Shown here: one piece after another, positions 17,626-30,004 of the stretch | Numbering within the stretch: position 1 is the first letter of the stretch | How the letters are laid out: each line of letters starts with the position of its first letter | From: Ceratorhiza oryzae-sativae | Lineage: Eukaryota > Basidiomycota > Agaricomycetes > Cantharellales > Ceratobasidiaceae | Direction: 5' to 3' | Assembly (NCBI GenBank): GCA_030998015.1 | Contig: JARWMV010000049.1 | Location: forward strand, 1-64,000 | Length of the DNA: 64,000 bases | Made by a program: the position numbers and the translations under genes | Notes under the pieces: model-generated | Seen by the model: the letters and a program-made list of their open reading frames with translations, nothing else | Databases searched by the model: none | Told to the model about the DNA's origin: nothing

Positions 17626-17705
17626 GGCCGACGGGGATGGCGTGCCCAGGACGAGCCGATTATAAACCACCCGACCCATCAGTCAGCAGCGGCGCTGATC
17701 ACGTG

Positions 17706-20700
17706 TTGCTGACAAACGACCCTTGGCATGACCGCCCTCAACCGGGCTCTTGGCGGCTTATAAATGCCATCCCCACGTTAGCGACGTTATTGTCTGCCCT
17801 TGCTAGAGGTCCTTGTCGCTCAATCGATCACTGAATATGTTACCACATTACACATTAACCGACCAATAAACAACAGATACGTCACGAGTAGCATCATAAA
17901 AGCGACCCCCGAAGTACATGCAAGGAAACCTACAGGATATAAAATGAAGGCTAATACAGATGTGAAGAATCTACATGGTGTGATCGTAAATAATCATGGA
18001 AGGGGTCGTATCGACATTGCAAAGAGCGTAGTCGCATAAGTATAAATAATGATCCGGATCGAGTTCGTGAGTTGTGCATGTGAAGGCATGATCGGGATAG
18101 CAATGCAGGATCATCGACTACCGGGAGATGACAGGCTGCTCCATCCTTTGCGTGCACCTCGCGCGGCTTCTCGATGTGCTATACAGCACGCGCTCCCTTT
18201 CATCGAAACAATGCAGGTCAACATCCAGATCGATGCACAGTGCGCGATGGATGCGCTCACCTTCTAACACGCACAGCTCTCGCTAACACCCCCCACCGTT
18301 TGAACTGGATCTCATGGTTTGATCCAGCCACACTACCCCCGCGATGGTACAAGATACGACGCCCCAGAAGCAAACGAAAGGCTTCTGGGGACGTGAGTCG
18401 TCCACACCAGCCGGTGGTGGTGGACATTCAGAGCACATGGTGAAAGGAGTAACACGGGCCATCGCAGAGGGGGGAGGGTGATAAGAAATTAAATGAGAAT
18501 ATGGGTGAGGATACGAGTGAGTCTCTGCTAGACCAGCTCTCTCAACTGGGTGCTCTCATATATATGACAGACTCATCGATCCCATCAAGACCGTCCGATT
18601 GGAACCAAGCGCTTTCACCCTCCGTTCCCTCAATGCCTATTGAACAGTGCTTCTTACGAAATTGCAAAGGCTAACTGCCGGTAGTGTTCTCGGCATTCGG
18701 CGTCAAGCCGAAGCATTTGACAGGCACGATCATCGATTGCTTATATGAATCAGCCCCATCGCAACACGTGGCCGGCGCTTTTCCCAGCTCCTCACACCAG
18801 CGCCGTGGAGAAGCAGCGTCGAACCTCGCACGTATATAGCAAGGTCAACCCAGTAATGCGCCTAGGTTCTTGCATATGAGGGGTATGACGCAAGGCGGGC
18901 CGGCTTTTGATCGCTTGCGCGACTCAAAATCTATCATAGGGGTATCTTTGCCATCTAGCAAAGAGATTAGAGCAGGGATAACGGGACGTCGTGGTCGGGC
19001 GGGCAAACGTTTGTACGACACGGTTCAGTCACCTTGTCACAATAGATTATCGGACTCGGAAGCTGGTCCAACCTCCTGGTTCCCGGTAGTAAATATTCTC
19101 CGGATTAGGCTGCGCCCAATGTCGAAAAATTTCAAGGATGAGATTCTCTAGGTTAGGTTCAATCGTCAATGCCGCGCAAAATCCTCAACTCAATAATACC
19201 ATATCCGAACATTTCAGACAGCTCACGAGATCGATGGCAATGGATTGACGCCCAATAGCCGGATTCGTCCAAGGGTGATTGGTGAATTTGCAGGCGGGTG
19301 AGGCTGAAAGAAAACAACCACTGCGTCTTCCACCCATTGTTGGCTCCCAGCGGCAAAGTTTTATTTGACAGGCCCCCTATTCGGCGATCAACGTATACAA
19401 TCATCATCGATTTAACTCGGCTGGTTTGTCGTGGAGCTTTACTTCGGCTGAGCTCTACCCCTTGGACAAAATCACCCAAGTTCCCAACCGGTCCGAAGCG
19501 CCCCACAACTACCATTGACTTCCGAAAGAGGGAAAGCAACGAGACGAGCAAGCCGGGTCATACTTCGGATGTTCAACCTTCAGTTCATCCCGAAACGACT
19601 CGGTCTACTCCGCAGCACGGCCATGCCGGACGCCCGCCTACATCTGATTTGTCTACTCTCATACTCCGAAGGTTTGTAGGTGATCGGCTGGCCACCCGCT
19701 CTTCGTCGTTTGGACGCATCTTTTCTCCCGCGTGGCGGGATATGAATGTCCGGCTTTGAACTCGGGGGCTTATTGATAATGTAGAACTCAAAAGCGCGTA
19801 GTCGACCGAGATTGACCCTTTGGTATTGTGAAGCGTAGCAAGCCGCCAGAGCCTCCAACGTACAATAAATTATTGGTCAAGCAATAGAAAGCGAGAGGAA
19901 TCGGATATAGAAGCAGACATACATATCAAACGTACGCGAAAATAACCAGATGTCACAGACAAATACCGAGAATGCACAAAACACAATACGAAGCAATGTA
20001 TAACCCTGGGCGATTTGTGAAGGCTTCGTCTCAAGTGAGAATAAATAGGCCAATAAATTGAAGATGACCGGTGCGATGATAAATATGATGAATTCGATTA
20101 GGAGTGGGGTGTTCACTCTTGGTGGCGTGACGGTAGGTAAGCCTAGTGTGGCGGAGGAAAGTAGCTGAAGTAGCGTGCTTTCGAGCCGGGTTCGATCAGC
20201 TCACCTGCTACCCCCCGGGGTTGCTTCCCTAATCGTCCGTAGCGGCAAATTTGGATCGAAAGTTTTGGTCTAGCCAAATAGTGCACGCACAAATCAAAAC
20301 AACGAGGGCCATAAGATCCAGGGAAGCTGTGGCGCTGCGGTCTACAACTCGAGCCGGCTCGAGTACAGGCTTTGACGACGCGATGGTGCATGAACGGGCG
20401 CCCATTGCATAGGTGATAGCAGGGGGTCGTGTACTGCGATAGGTATCCGGTCTCTTCGTCTGCGCATTTATAATGTCGGAGCTGCCGCCGGGAACCGTTG
20501 GGAACCACTGGGCCAGGTCAACTGTGAGGCAGTGCGCATATATTGCGCATCACCTCGAGGCGCTCTTCATAGAATCCCAGTTTCTCGCTTCGGTTTCCTT
20601 CGGCGATTTGTTCGGTACCAGACTCTTCGCCGAGCGGCGAGTCTGTGGGAATGATCGCAAATGAGGAGCATTATCACCCGATCGGGGTTTCTTGGTCATC

Positions 20701-23690
20701 CTTCCTTCGTGAGGCATCTTACAGCATCAGCTAGTGAGGACAGATCAATTATGACGCTCTCGTGGTTCTTTGGCGCTCACAGGAGCCTGGACTAAGTTCA
20801 ACGGTCGCCGAGCATAGAATCACTCGGCGGATCACCCCGTTCTGGTGAAGGCCTTCGTGGGTTGTGCGGCTAGCGAACAAAATAAAAATACCATTATAAG
20901 GAATTCATATTTGTAGGCGGCGACGAAATCCGAGGCAGCGATTAGAGCCGTTCACCGTGAGCCATTCTATGGCGGATTTTGGTTAACGTAGCGAGGGTCG
21001 TCGACGACGAATCTAAGTTAGTTGTATGATATAAACCATACATGCGTAAACAAAAGAGCGCCTCAAGCGCAATTTGAGTGGCGAAGACGGACATAGTCTA
21101 TGAATAGAGGATAAAATATTTTATCGAATTAAAAAGAACTTCTGAGTATGCAGTGAGGTATGAGTAAGGTATGCATAGACTGCACCATACCCAGCTGAAG
21201 CCCAAGTGGACCTTTGCGCTCCTTGGAGCGCCGGGGTTTCTTGGTCATATCGAAATCTTATTCACCTGTCTAGATTTCTATCTTAGCTTGCTGTAATTCA
21301 CAACTGCTGAGCTGTTGTCGGGCCAGGCTTCTTGCTTGGCCTCTGTTTGCCTATTTCTTGTGCAAGGTCAGTCTCGTGTATTATGCGCAATGAGCCCGTT
21401 TCTTCTCACCGTTCAACCCGGCCTCCCGAGCCAGGCGTATCAGGCTCGCTACACCAGAATGTTCTATCTGCTGCTCGTGACGGCTCAGTAATGGGTTTAT
21501 TGTAAGTTACGAGGGTGCGCCGCGAGGGTTACCCTTGTTTATAAACGTCACTTTTTTTATACACAAAAGCCTTTAAACGACATTGGGTGAATGTTTGAGT
21601 ATCGGTATTTTCTCATTCTCTCTATCAGTTTGTCTAGAGTTAGCGGATGCTGTACCTCTTGTGTGCGCCCTTTGAGCTTTTTCCACCCCTGGTTCAATTC
21701 GTATAGCCTCACTGTTGAAGTGAAATGATTATTATGTTTGTGGATAAAAGCCCGGAATACAAGAATGTGATAAAAGTGAGTGAGTGAGGGAAACGATGGG
21801 GTCTACGAGGCTCGGAGAGCCTCTATTTATGCCCTGCAAATCGCTCCGAATCATGCACGATTGGCACTGCGCATATACGCTTGACTCGATTACTGACTCA
21901 TCGTTCTAGCACTTTCTACTATGTACATCAGCTTTCTACACTCAAAACCACTGAACCGTATCTATCATCTTATCATCACCATTTTCGTATCTGTTAGCTA
22001 AAGCGGCCTCATTTGTTCCTTCTGGATCTGCTAGCCCGATATACAACCCCCAAATTTCTGCATTGTGCTGGGTTGCTTCTGTTTTCCCCTTTCAAGTCAC
22101 TCCATATATCGCAATCATATATATAAAATGCTTTCGAGCTCTACTTGCTTTAAAAACACGTTGTTAGAAGTGAAAGAGAGCCGTTTCCGCTTGTGACCAT
22201 TTCTGGTGAATTACATTTTATCATCAGCTGATGCCCCTATAGGATCTGAAACATTGATCACAATACTGAAATATCGCCTGGTCCACACAAACAAGCTGCA
22301 TTACGAGATTTTTGATTGTCTTGTTGTAACCGTGACTTTCAAATGATATCTGGTAAGTCCACTCAAAGCACCCATCAAGAGGCAGGGTGATAATTCAGTC
22401 ACGACGCATGTCGTATTTCATGGGTGCCCAATGCACCACACTACACCATGCTCTGTGTTTCCACCAGCGGCCAAAAAGACGCGAATCTGTCACCCTGGAT
22501 ATCCTTGAGGATTTCCCCAACCCGTAGACGCCACCTCCTGTCGTGATATAAGTGACCTCACCTCCCAGATGTCAGTTCCTCGCATATCACATGATGACTT
22601 TCTACCGAATTACTGCTAGTTGGTAAGGCCACTACGGGTACACGTGGTTTCATTAACCATGCGTTTGAAAAGGCGTGGCTCGAGTTAGCGGTTCAACCTT
22701 TGATTCATTGCAAATAGCCTCCGCCAAGGCGACTAATATGAACCCACAAGTAGCATTTGGCCATGAAACTTGATTGAGACTAGAGGCTTGACGGTTCTTG
22801 AGAATTTAGCAAACGAAGCGAAGGTGATCAAGTTGCAGCGTTACGTAGGCGCAGATTTAACTTGGAGAGATACTTTTCAGCCGGCCAGACCATCCAAACC
22901 AGATAGCACATGTACTAAGTCAGCATTGGCTCTGGGGTACTACCTCCAGTTACTCTCGTTTCCGTACTGAGAATCAAATCAAGATGGAATCAATTGCCTT
23001 TGTACTGTTTGCGATCTGCATGCGGGCGCCAGGCGTGCGCTGCACGGCGGGATCTGGTACCCTGTCCCACGCCTAGTAATGGTTTCGGGGGTGCTGTGTG
23101 TGTATTCCAAGTCGAAGCAATGGCCTGCGAATCGTTGAACCGTTTTCGTGAACTAAGCCTGATAACTATGCTATTCATCAACATATAAGGACCCTTGTGA
23201 GCCAACCGCCGTTAGTTTCCTGTTCGCAAACCAAGCCTTATACACTACGTATTCTCTCACTACTGCTATCGTGGTATCAGCCCCCAGGTAAACAGAATCT
23301 ACCCCCTCGACCATCGCCATGGGCAAGAAAGCTCTACCCATCGAACGGGGACAAGTTCCTCTCAACCCGGGCGTTCATATTATGGGGGTTAGTTGCATAA
23401 AGAGAATCAAATGCGGCTGTGCTAACAAAAATGGCCTTTTTTCACAAGAATATGTACCTTATGAGCTACATTGGACTCTTCTTGGATCCCTTTGGAATAG
23501 GGGAAAAGTGGAGGTTACTGGCCGGATTATTGCATTCCTTCATGGTAGCACTCGAAGGTTAAATTCACTGGCTATGTCACTTGCTATACCGCAAGTATAT
23601 ACATGTATTTTTGCATTAATACTTGTCATATCATCCACGCCGATTTTGTAGCAACGGGACGGTCGGCCCCTTGCTTCGTCGGCGAAATCG
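17706..23690. other. Gene-poor region, nothing recognised
   Basis: About 6 kb with scattered ORFs under 160 codons, none with a recognised domain. An ORF at 19298-19759 is open for 153 codons but is low-complexity and unsupported. A short hydrophobic minus frame at about 19877-20116 could be a membrane-gene fragment. The motif GGGGTTTCTTGGTCAT occurs near 20685 and again near 21234. A perfect hairpin lies at 18362-18390. I found no tRNA that I could fold. Confidence 0.4.
18362..18390. repeat. Perfect 10-bp hairpin
   Basis: CCCCAGAAGC (18362-18371) and GCTTCTGGGG (18381-18390) are perfect inverted repeats with a 9-nt loop. Role unknown. Confidence 0.6.
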
Positions 23691-23850
23691 TGGTGGCTAG
23701 TTAGCGCCCGATTTTCTAGCTTAGCGGAACGAGAGCCCATATGCGGCCAACTAGCGCCGGTAGCACGCACTAGCGCCCATATGCCGTTAGGTAGCGCACC
23801 AGGTAGCAACGCTACCTGGACGCTAGTTAGAGACATCTTCTAGCGTCCGG
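23691..23850. repeat. CTAGCG-rich repeat with overlapping hairpins
   Basis: TAGCGCC/CTAGCG-type words recur many times in 160 bp. CCAGGTAGC/GCTACCTGG (23799-23807 / 23811-23819) and GGACGCTAG/CTAGCGTCC (23818-23826 / 23840-23848) are two perfect 9-bp hairpins sharing bases. CCCATATGC occurs twice. It is probably a short transposon remnant or structured repeat; no coding role is seen. Confidence 0.6.
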
Positions 23851-24606
23851 TCCTCCCTGGGAAAAGACCTACAAGCCGAAGAAAAATCATCTAAGCACGA
23901 TACAGTTGTCAAAGGTGCAACAAACCGCTGCAGCGCGCAATATCATTGCGCATATAACCTGATACAGCATGATATTTGTCTGCTCACGAATCTACGTAGA
24001 GTGCAATAGTGAGGTCGGGCAACGTAAATTATATTGGCAAGATAAGCAAGCAGAGTGGGGTTACAGGGTAGTTACAGTCAATGGAAGTGGATGGGAAGGG
24101 GCGAAGGGCAACACTGGATGGGGGAGCAAGAAGGGACGACTATGGGACCAAGACAACCGAGAAGGGACCATGCGAGATGAGGTAAGAATCCACACCGATG
24201 TGCGAGTCGTTATACGAACTGGCCAGGTGACAACAGGAAAACGACTGAACTGGTGGAAAGGTGGCAAGACCGGGCGGCTTTGCACGACAACCTCAGACGC
24301 GGATGTCAAGCTTCCAATCGCGGTGCTCGGAAGCCCGGATGGGCTCCCGTGCAGTATTTCCTCCATTTGCTGACCAACTCGGGGGTCTGGTGAGTCCACG
24401 CGCTGAGCTCGTTGTAACCATGGGGCACATTGGCGTTGGAGCCTGGTTCGGATTCGGTATAGTACGTAAGCGAAGGGGTCGAACTCTGGGTGTACATCGT
24501 TGAGACCGGGGAGCTGGGGCGGGCGGGACTGGCATTGTTGCGGAGGCCTGAGAGAGTCGGGTTCTCCCAACCGGTTGTGCATCTCACGCAGGGAGGTTTC
24601 TCGTGG

Positions 24607-24763
24607 CTAAGATACAAATCGTACTTAGCTCAACTACGAAGGTAGAGAACTATATATACTGTACCTAAGATACAAATCGTACTACAGAGTACAGTGTGAA
24701 TAGAATACATGAGAAAAGAAAGAAAATACGATACCTTAGCTCAACTACGAAGGTAGAGAACTA
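24607..24763. repeat. Paired direct repeats
   Basis: A 19-nt word beginning CTAAGATACAAATC occurs at 24607-24625 and 24665-24683. A 28-nt word beginning TTAGCTCAACTACGA occurs at 24625-24652 and 24736-24763. The interleaved arrangement suggests local duplication or a transposon footprint. Confidence 0.65.
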
Positions 24764-24959
24764 AGGAAGAAGAAGGGGGATTCCCGCGAACTCGCGCATG
24801 ATATCAGAGAGGGGGGATACGAAACAGAAACAAATATGCGCATACATACACCCATATGATTGTAAATTCAACAGTGCAAGCATGTGCAAAGGCAATAGGG
24901 GGCGACAAGCTGAGGATCGTGTTGGCAGGCAAGGGGTAGCTGGGTTGGGGTGGGGCCAG

Positions 24960-25443
24960 CACGACGCATTTGCGTGAAGCCTCTCTCCTGACCCAAAGGC
25001 GCTAGTTGAAAGCGGAGCCGAGGGCGCGCTCGCACTTGCCGACTTCGAGAGCTTCAAGAGCGCTGAACTTATTAAAATAAATACATCAATACCAGTTCAA
25101 ACCAGCGAGATTCGCATTGAGATGATACTTACTTTGCCCAAGCCTTGTTCAAAAATGCCTTGTCCAAGAGGAACTTTGACATACGTATGAGTGATGCAAG
25201 GAAAGTCCTACGCGGATCGATAAGAGGCGACAGAGTGAACTCGGAACCGAGCCAATCCATGCCAGGAAGCGCGTGCCCATTCATCAGGTTGACTAACTGG
25301 CAATATGAACAGCTATCTCGGATTGACGATCGGCTGCGATACAGAGCTAGGGCAACTAGATCAGCCCGCCGCAGGCAACATGTTCGACTCGAATTGTGGG
25401 ATATCTTAAAAGAGAAAACCAGTGAGTGTTTTATGTAAACCAC
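24960..25443 (-). pseudogene. PCL-type cyclin relic
   Basis: Minus-strand exon 25443-25129 ends with LIDPRRTFLASLI, SKFLLDKAFLNKAWA and a GTAAGT donor. After about 50 nt the sequence resumes with a segment aligning to the next part of fungal Pho85-type cyclin boxes: LEVGKCERALGSAFN, a TAG stop exactly where the family has Trp, then RLWV. The pattern RRTFLAxLIxxSKF...NKAWAK...GxCERALGxALxWRLWV is the cyclin N-terminal box of basidiomycete PCL-like cyclins, which activate a Pho85/Cdk5-type kinase. The acceptor site is also degraded (no AG gives the right frame). A Ser/Thr/Pro-rich minus frame at 24617-24306 may be the disordered tail of the same gene. Family recall is from memory; the break is seen directly. 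Confidence 0.55.
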
Positions 25444-25684
25444 TATCGATTTGACTCACCGGACATGTGAATCGCAAGCCTGAGCAGGCAATGAACCAGG
25501 GGAGGATTAACGGCGGTTTAGGACTGTATTTCGCGCAGGTCGTTAGTTGACTAATCGTATGGATGATATCGTGGCTCAACTCACATGTGGATAGGAAAAG
25601 GTGCTGGACGCGCGAAGGAGCGAGGTGGTGGAGAGAAAAAATGGAATGTGTATATAAACAGGGAGCGTGCATGACAATATCGCC

Positions 25685-25954
25685 TCATCGAGTGTAGGCG
25701 AAGAGGCGTTCATGCCAAGTGGGGTGTCGGCGGTGCCAGTGCTGAATGAGTTGGAACAAGTGGTGAGTGTAGTAATGGTTGAACCAGAAGTGTCGGCCAA
25801 TGGAGAGTAATTCGGTGCGAGGAGTTAGGGGCAGTGTGGGGTCGAGCTCGTTAAACTTCGGAACAAGGTGGCAAGCGAGGACGATATCGGTGACCGGAAT
25901 GACAATGATACGGCGCCTATTTCGTGAGTCCAAATCCAGGCCAGTAGAATGCAT
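25685..25954 (-). pseudogene. Unclassified protein-coding relic
   Basis: An 89-codon minus frame starts with a true ATG and reads DIVLACHLVPKFNELDP, IGRHFWFNHYYTHHLFQ, LIQHWHRRHPTWHERL. Aromatic- and His-rich, it looks like real coding sequence, and the frame before its ATG (FQPFEATPAST then stop) looks like the preceding part. I do not recognise the family; a fragment of a DNA-transposon-associated gene is possible but unproven. Confidence 0.35.
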
Positions 25955-26127
25955 GCGGCCCTACGTTGAAGCGGGAGTGGCCTCAAACGGCTGGAAATCC
26001 TCCATGTACGCCAGTTGGCCAGGATAGTAGTGACGTATATGCCCGGGCAGGAAAAAAAAACGCGCAAACGCGCCCAGCTCGATAACCTAAGAACACCGAA
26101 ACAAGACTCTTCATGCCCCAGACATCC

Positions 26128-26301
26128 AATTTTTTTGGACAAGTTAAAAAAAAATGCACAGTATGTCCATTTGACCATCTGTGATGATATTTCAGCTGCT
26201 AGATACTTAAGAGATGCAGTACTGCATGAAAACAAGTGTATTATATATTGTAATGACCTTGATGGAGACATATTGAAAATGTGCATTTTGTCCAATTTTT
26301 G
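26128..26301. repeat. MITE-like inverted repeat
   Basis: TTGGACAA plus an A-rich run plus AAATGCACA near 26135-26160 faces TGTGCATTTTGTCCAA near 26279-26294, giving imperfect inverted termini around about 120 bp without a coding frame. Size and structure suit a MITE; no clear target duplication was found. Confidence 0.4.
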
Positions 26302-26374
26302 AGTGATTGGGATAGAATATTCACAAAATCAAGCTAGACGGACTATAGTAAATGGTCAAAACATCTATTTTGTT

Positions 26375-26919
26375 TGTCATGACCCAACGTCATGAACACA
26401 ATTTATTATATTTTATTTTCATTTTCATCTTTTATATATTTTTCTCTAAGTTGAGTTTATTCTATTTTTTACAATATATGCATTGCCACATTATGTAATA
26501 GTGCCATGGTGCTTATTTTAGTGTTTTCCATCTCAGCTTGCTCTAGTACTGTACTTGTCTCATCTCAGTTATTCTCTTGCAGTTGTATCTCACCTCTGTG
26601 CTGTATGAGAACTTGTACATGGTAGTTAGCTGAAAATATAAGGGAGAGTCTAAGAGCCTTAAGCCTCAGAACTCGACCTCTTGTCCTGTCATCCCTTCTA
26701 CCTGTGTGGTCACCAAGCCATAACAGTTCCTGCCCAGTACTCTTAAGTACAAGTGCACCTCTTATAAATCATAACCTTGGCACCTCATCACCTTCTACCC
26801 CTTCCTCCTTCCCTGTGTGTCCCTTAGACATTGTGGGTTGACTCCCTGTATTTATTGCAGTAGAGTCAGGTGTTACCCTTTGTTGGTATTTGCCCCTGTC
26901 TAAGGCTCCAGCCTTGACA
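26375..26919 (+). repeat. Degenerate C-family LTR
   Basis: Starts TGTCATGACC and ends CTTGACA (545 bp). It shares with the C-element LTR an AATATAAGGGAGAGTC promoter region and the block AGCCTCAGAACTCGACCTC, where the RNA start is expected. No PBS follows and flanking 5-mers do not match (TTGTT/CTGTG), so it is a truncated or old solo LTR. CpG is almost absent. Confidence 0.65.
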
Positions 26920-27480
26920 CTGTGCATCCAAAAATTTGGATGTTCCCAGCATACAGAGAGAGTGAATAAGCAAAGCTTCAGGCAAGTTAAGAATACACAA
27001 AAAAGTTTACATTGGATTCCATGCTTTTCACATGTGTCACTACTATTGGAGCCTACAGCAAGGTTGTTCCTTAGCAAAAAAAGAACCTAAAAATCAGCAG
27101 AGAAAATACCTACAACACTGGTTGGGCTGTTCAAGATACAATGCCACATCCCACATGCCTTCTTTTCAGATACAGTCACCTGGTCCAAGCACTGGAGCAC
27201 TGGCACACACTACATTGCAATGGTGTGAATTGAAAGGGACAAACAGAGGGGGGTTGTGGTGAAGGTAGAGTTGGTGCCAGACATTGAGTCAGTTCTTTGG
27301 GGACGGCATCATGTCTCAGGAAAAACTGGTTGATATAATAACAACTAATTACTAGTTATAAATCCATTATAGCATAATGATACCCCCCTGTATTATTTAG
27401 CTTAATCACATGTGTAATTTGACCCTGTAATTACCTAGTAGTATTACATGTGGTTACATGCTGTGATTAGATGAGATAAT
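26920..27480. other. Unassigned repeat-like DNA
   Basis: AT-rich and CpG-free except for one site, lying between two old LTRs. No gene recognised; probably retrotransposon debris. Confidence 0.4.
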
Positions 27481-29433
27481 TGTCATGACCTACTCAGCAG
27501 TCATAACAAAACTAGGGAGTCAATCTACTATGACTAACATTACCTCCCAAGGTGAACAGGTGGTAAACAAGATCACATGACCTTGGCACTTAACCTGGTG
27601 CTTACCAAGTCACTCCTCTTAAATCTCTCCCTTGTAATGAGGAGCAAGGAGCAAGTTATCACATGACCTCAGTGCTTATGTTACAGGTCATGGTACACTT
27701 GAATATCTAGAGCTTAAGCAAATGTAAATATGTTAGTATACACTAATCATACTCAATACTTCTTAGACTAGAGTAAGAAGGCTCAAAGTAGTTGCAATGC
27801 AATCAAGTAACACTCAAGGTAGTCTTAATCTTTCACAGTGTAAACTGACTAATTTATAGGTATAAAGAGCAAGACTACTATGGTCAGGTTCCCTTAGATA
27901 TCTTAAATGTAGTTCAGCCCTAGTCGCTTGGACTAACTGATACTAATCTTAATACTAGACTTAAGCAATAGCTTATAGGATAGATGGTGGGCTGCCTAAT
28001 GCATGTACTTCCTCAGCTACAGGTACTTAGATTTCCTCTAATAGCTGGTACTTAATGTCATGCTCAATCAGGCAATATTGTATCCTTATATAACTCTGTA
28101 TATAAGATACAATGAATCAGACAATATATAACTAATATGGTACTTTATTCCTCAGTACTAGTTATATAAGAAATCACACTCAGACAAGAGAAAAATAGAA
28201 AGAGAAAAGAAACCAATAACCAGTCTGGGTTGAGTAGAGGGGGTGGTCTGGAAGGGCCTCAGAGGAGGTCCTTTTATACCCTGAGGAGGGCATTCCAGAG
28301 CCAAATAGATGCATGCATGCCAGTGTGATCATCAAAAGAGGGTACTGCTATACTTGGGGTACACCCTAGCCCAGTATAGGATAAGAGAGTAAAGACAGGG
28401 TGTGGATTGAAGGCATTGATGCATCTGAGACCTGCTATTGGCTTGTAGATCATATTATCATAGTATATACATGTAATGAACAGAGGCTACATCTCAGTGA
28501 GTCATAAAGTGAGTCAGAGAAGCTTCTGGATCAATTTGGAAAGCTCTCCTGACTCACTGGAGTCATTAGATCTTGATTGATTGTCCAGTAAGATTCTAAT
28601 GATCTTTGGACCATTCCAGTGCAAGGATCCGGTGGGTCCCGACGATCTTCGGGCAGCAGATACCGCTGAAGATTAGCTATCGATAGAGCATAAGATCGCT
28701 TTGATAGCGTAAGCGGTTGCCAAGATATGAGTGGTGCAATGTTGTAATCAATATCTCCTGATAAGAGGAAATATCGCAACCTCTGTATCTCTCTGAGATC
28801 TTATCGTAAAAACTTAATAAAATATGCGTTGGAAAGCGGGAAATTTTTACTATTTAATGGAATGGAAAATAGTACAATTTGGAGCACATACAAATTCAAG
28901 TATTTCACAAATTAATTACAGAGGCATCACTTGAGGTTGGCAGAGCAGACTAAAATAATAGAAAAGGTTAGTGATCCATAACAGCTTATATTGGTGCTTA
29001 CCAAGTCACTCCTCTTAAATCTCTCCTTTGTAATGAGGAGCAAGGAGCAAGTTATCATGTGACCTCAGTGCTTAAATCATGTGACAATGGGACCTTGTGT
29101 GGCTCTATAAGATTCAGAGCTGCAACAACCCAAAGAGCAACTTACATAAGCATTATAGACTATCATGTGAGGCATCAACACTGTTTACTCAGGGCCAAGC
29201 AACTCATGTGACCTGTAAACACTGCAACTGCAGAAAAGTCTGACTCACACCTTGTGGAGTATATAAGAAATAGGGAGCAAGCCAGAGGACCTCAGCTTGC
29301 TTTATCTTGTCCACCACAGGGACCTTGACTATATACTGTAGAATAGAGACACACAATAGATAGAAATAGACAACATAACTGACATAGCCACTACTTAAGG
29401 AAGACCAAAGGATAGTAAACAGGGGTCTTGACA
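27481..29433 (+). repeat. Old D-family LTR, split by S1
   Basis: Starts TGTCATGACC and ends GTCTTGACA. Its 3' part carries the D-family promoter and R region (GTATATAAGAAATAGG, CTCAGCTTGCTTTATCTTG). The 1305-bp solo LTR S1 sits inside it. Flanking words ATAAT (27476-27480) and GTAAT (29434-29438) may be a decayed 5-bp target duplication. Around the S1 site a block of about 85 bp (from GGTGCTTACCAAGTCACTCC to the CAGTGCTTA word) is present on both sides, i.e. a tandem duplication inside the LTR. Confidence 0.65.
27679..28983 (-). mobile_element. S-family solo LTR, copy S1
   Basis: 1305 bp with TGTTAC...ATAACA ends and a perfect 5-bp target duplication GCTTA (27674-27678 and 28984-28988). A GGTATAAAAGGACC-type TATA lies on the minus strand near 28270, giving the sense direction. 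The U3 holds an 82-codon minus frame (28531-28779; ...GDIDYNIAPLIS, LPEDRRDPPD...) that is also open in S2 and S3. Confidence 0.85.
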
Positions 29434-30004
29434 GTAATCACAGAGTAGAATTATGGCAGGTCATCACATGGTGTAATTGCATGAAGCAATCAGACCCCCA
29501 AATTACCCTCATAACACATTGTAATCACACATCAGAAGTACCTTGAAATTACATCCCTAAAATTCACCCACAGAATTCATGAATCAAAACTAATCAATTG
29601 TGCAATCATAATTAGATCTAGATAAAACCCTATGATCAGCATGATCATAACCAGGGTCTTTAATATCCCTGAAAGTGCCAAATAATCACACAATGACCAA
29701 AAGTGGAGATTATTTGATTTTGGTACAATTATATACAGGACATAACCTAACATCAATTCCTCAATCAACAATCCAACATGACCCAACATTAACTATTGTG
29801 GGCACAGATCAGAAAAGCAAAAAGTAAGATAAATAACTACTCACTGAAAGGAAGAAAAGGTTGGTTACACAAAGGCTAGGAGGGCAGCAGACATGTAGAA
29901 TGGGGAAGGGGGGGTGTGGAAAGACAGCAAGCAAGTGGGACACAGGGAAAGCAGAAGAAGAGGATGAGAGGGGATGGGGGAGGGGCCACATCAGGGAAGG
30001 GGAT
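29434..30004. other. Unassigned repeat-like DNA
   Basis: AT-rich with no supported gene, between an old D-type LTR and the 3' LTR of element G. Confidence 0.35.

Noticed and set aside
19298..19759. 153-codon plus-strand ORF
   Set aside because: Low-complexity composition, no recognisable domain, no splice context or neighbour support.
20155..20215. tRNA-like B-box (GGGTTCGATC)
   Set aside because: No A-box at the right distance and no acceptor or anticodon stems could be paired.
29809..29991. Hydrophobic 60-codon minus-strand ORF
   Set aside because: Pro/Ser/Leu-rich translation of a purine-rich tract; no start context and in repeat debris.
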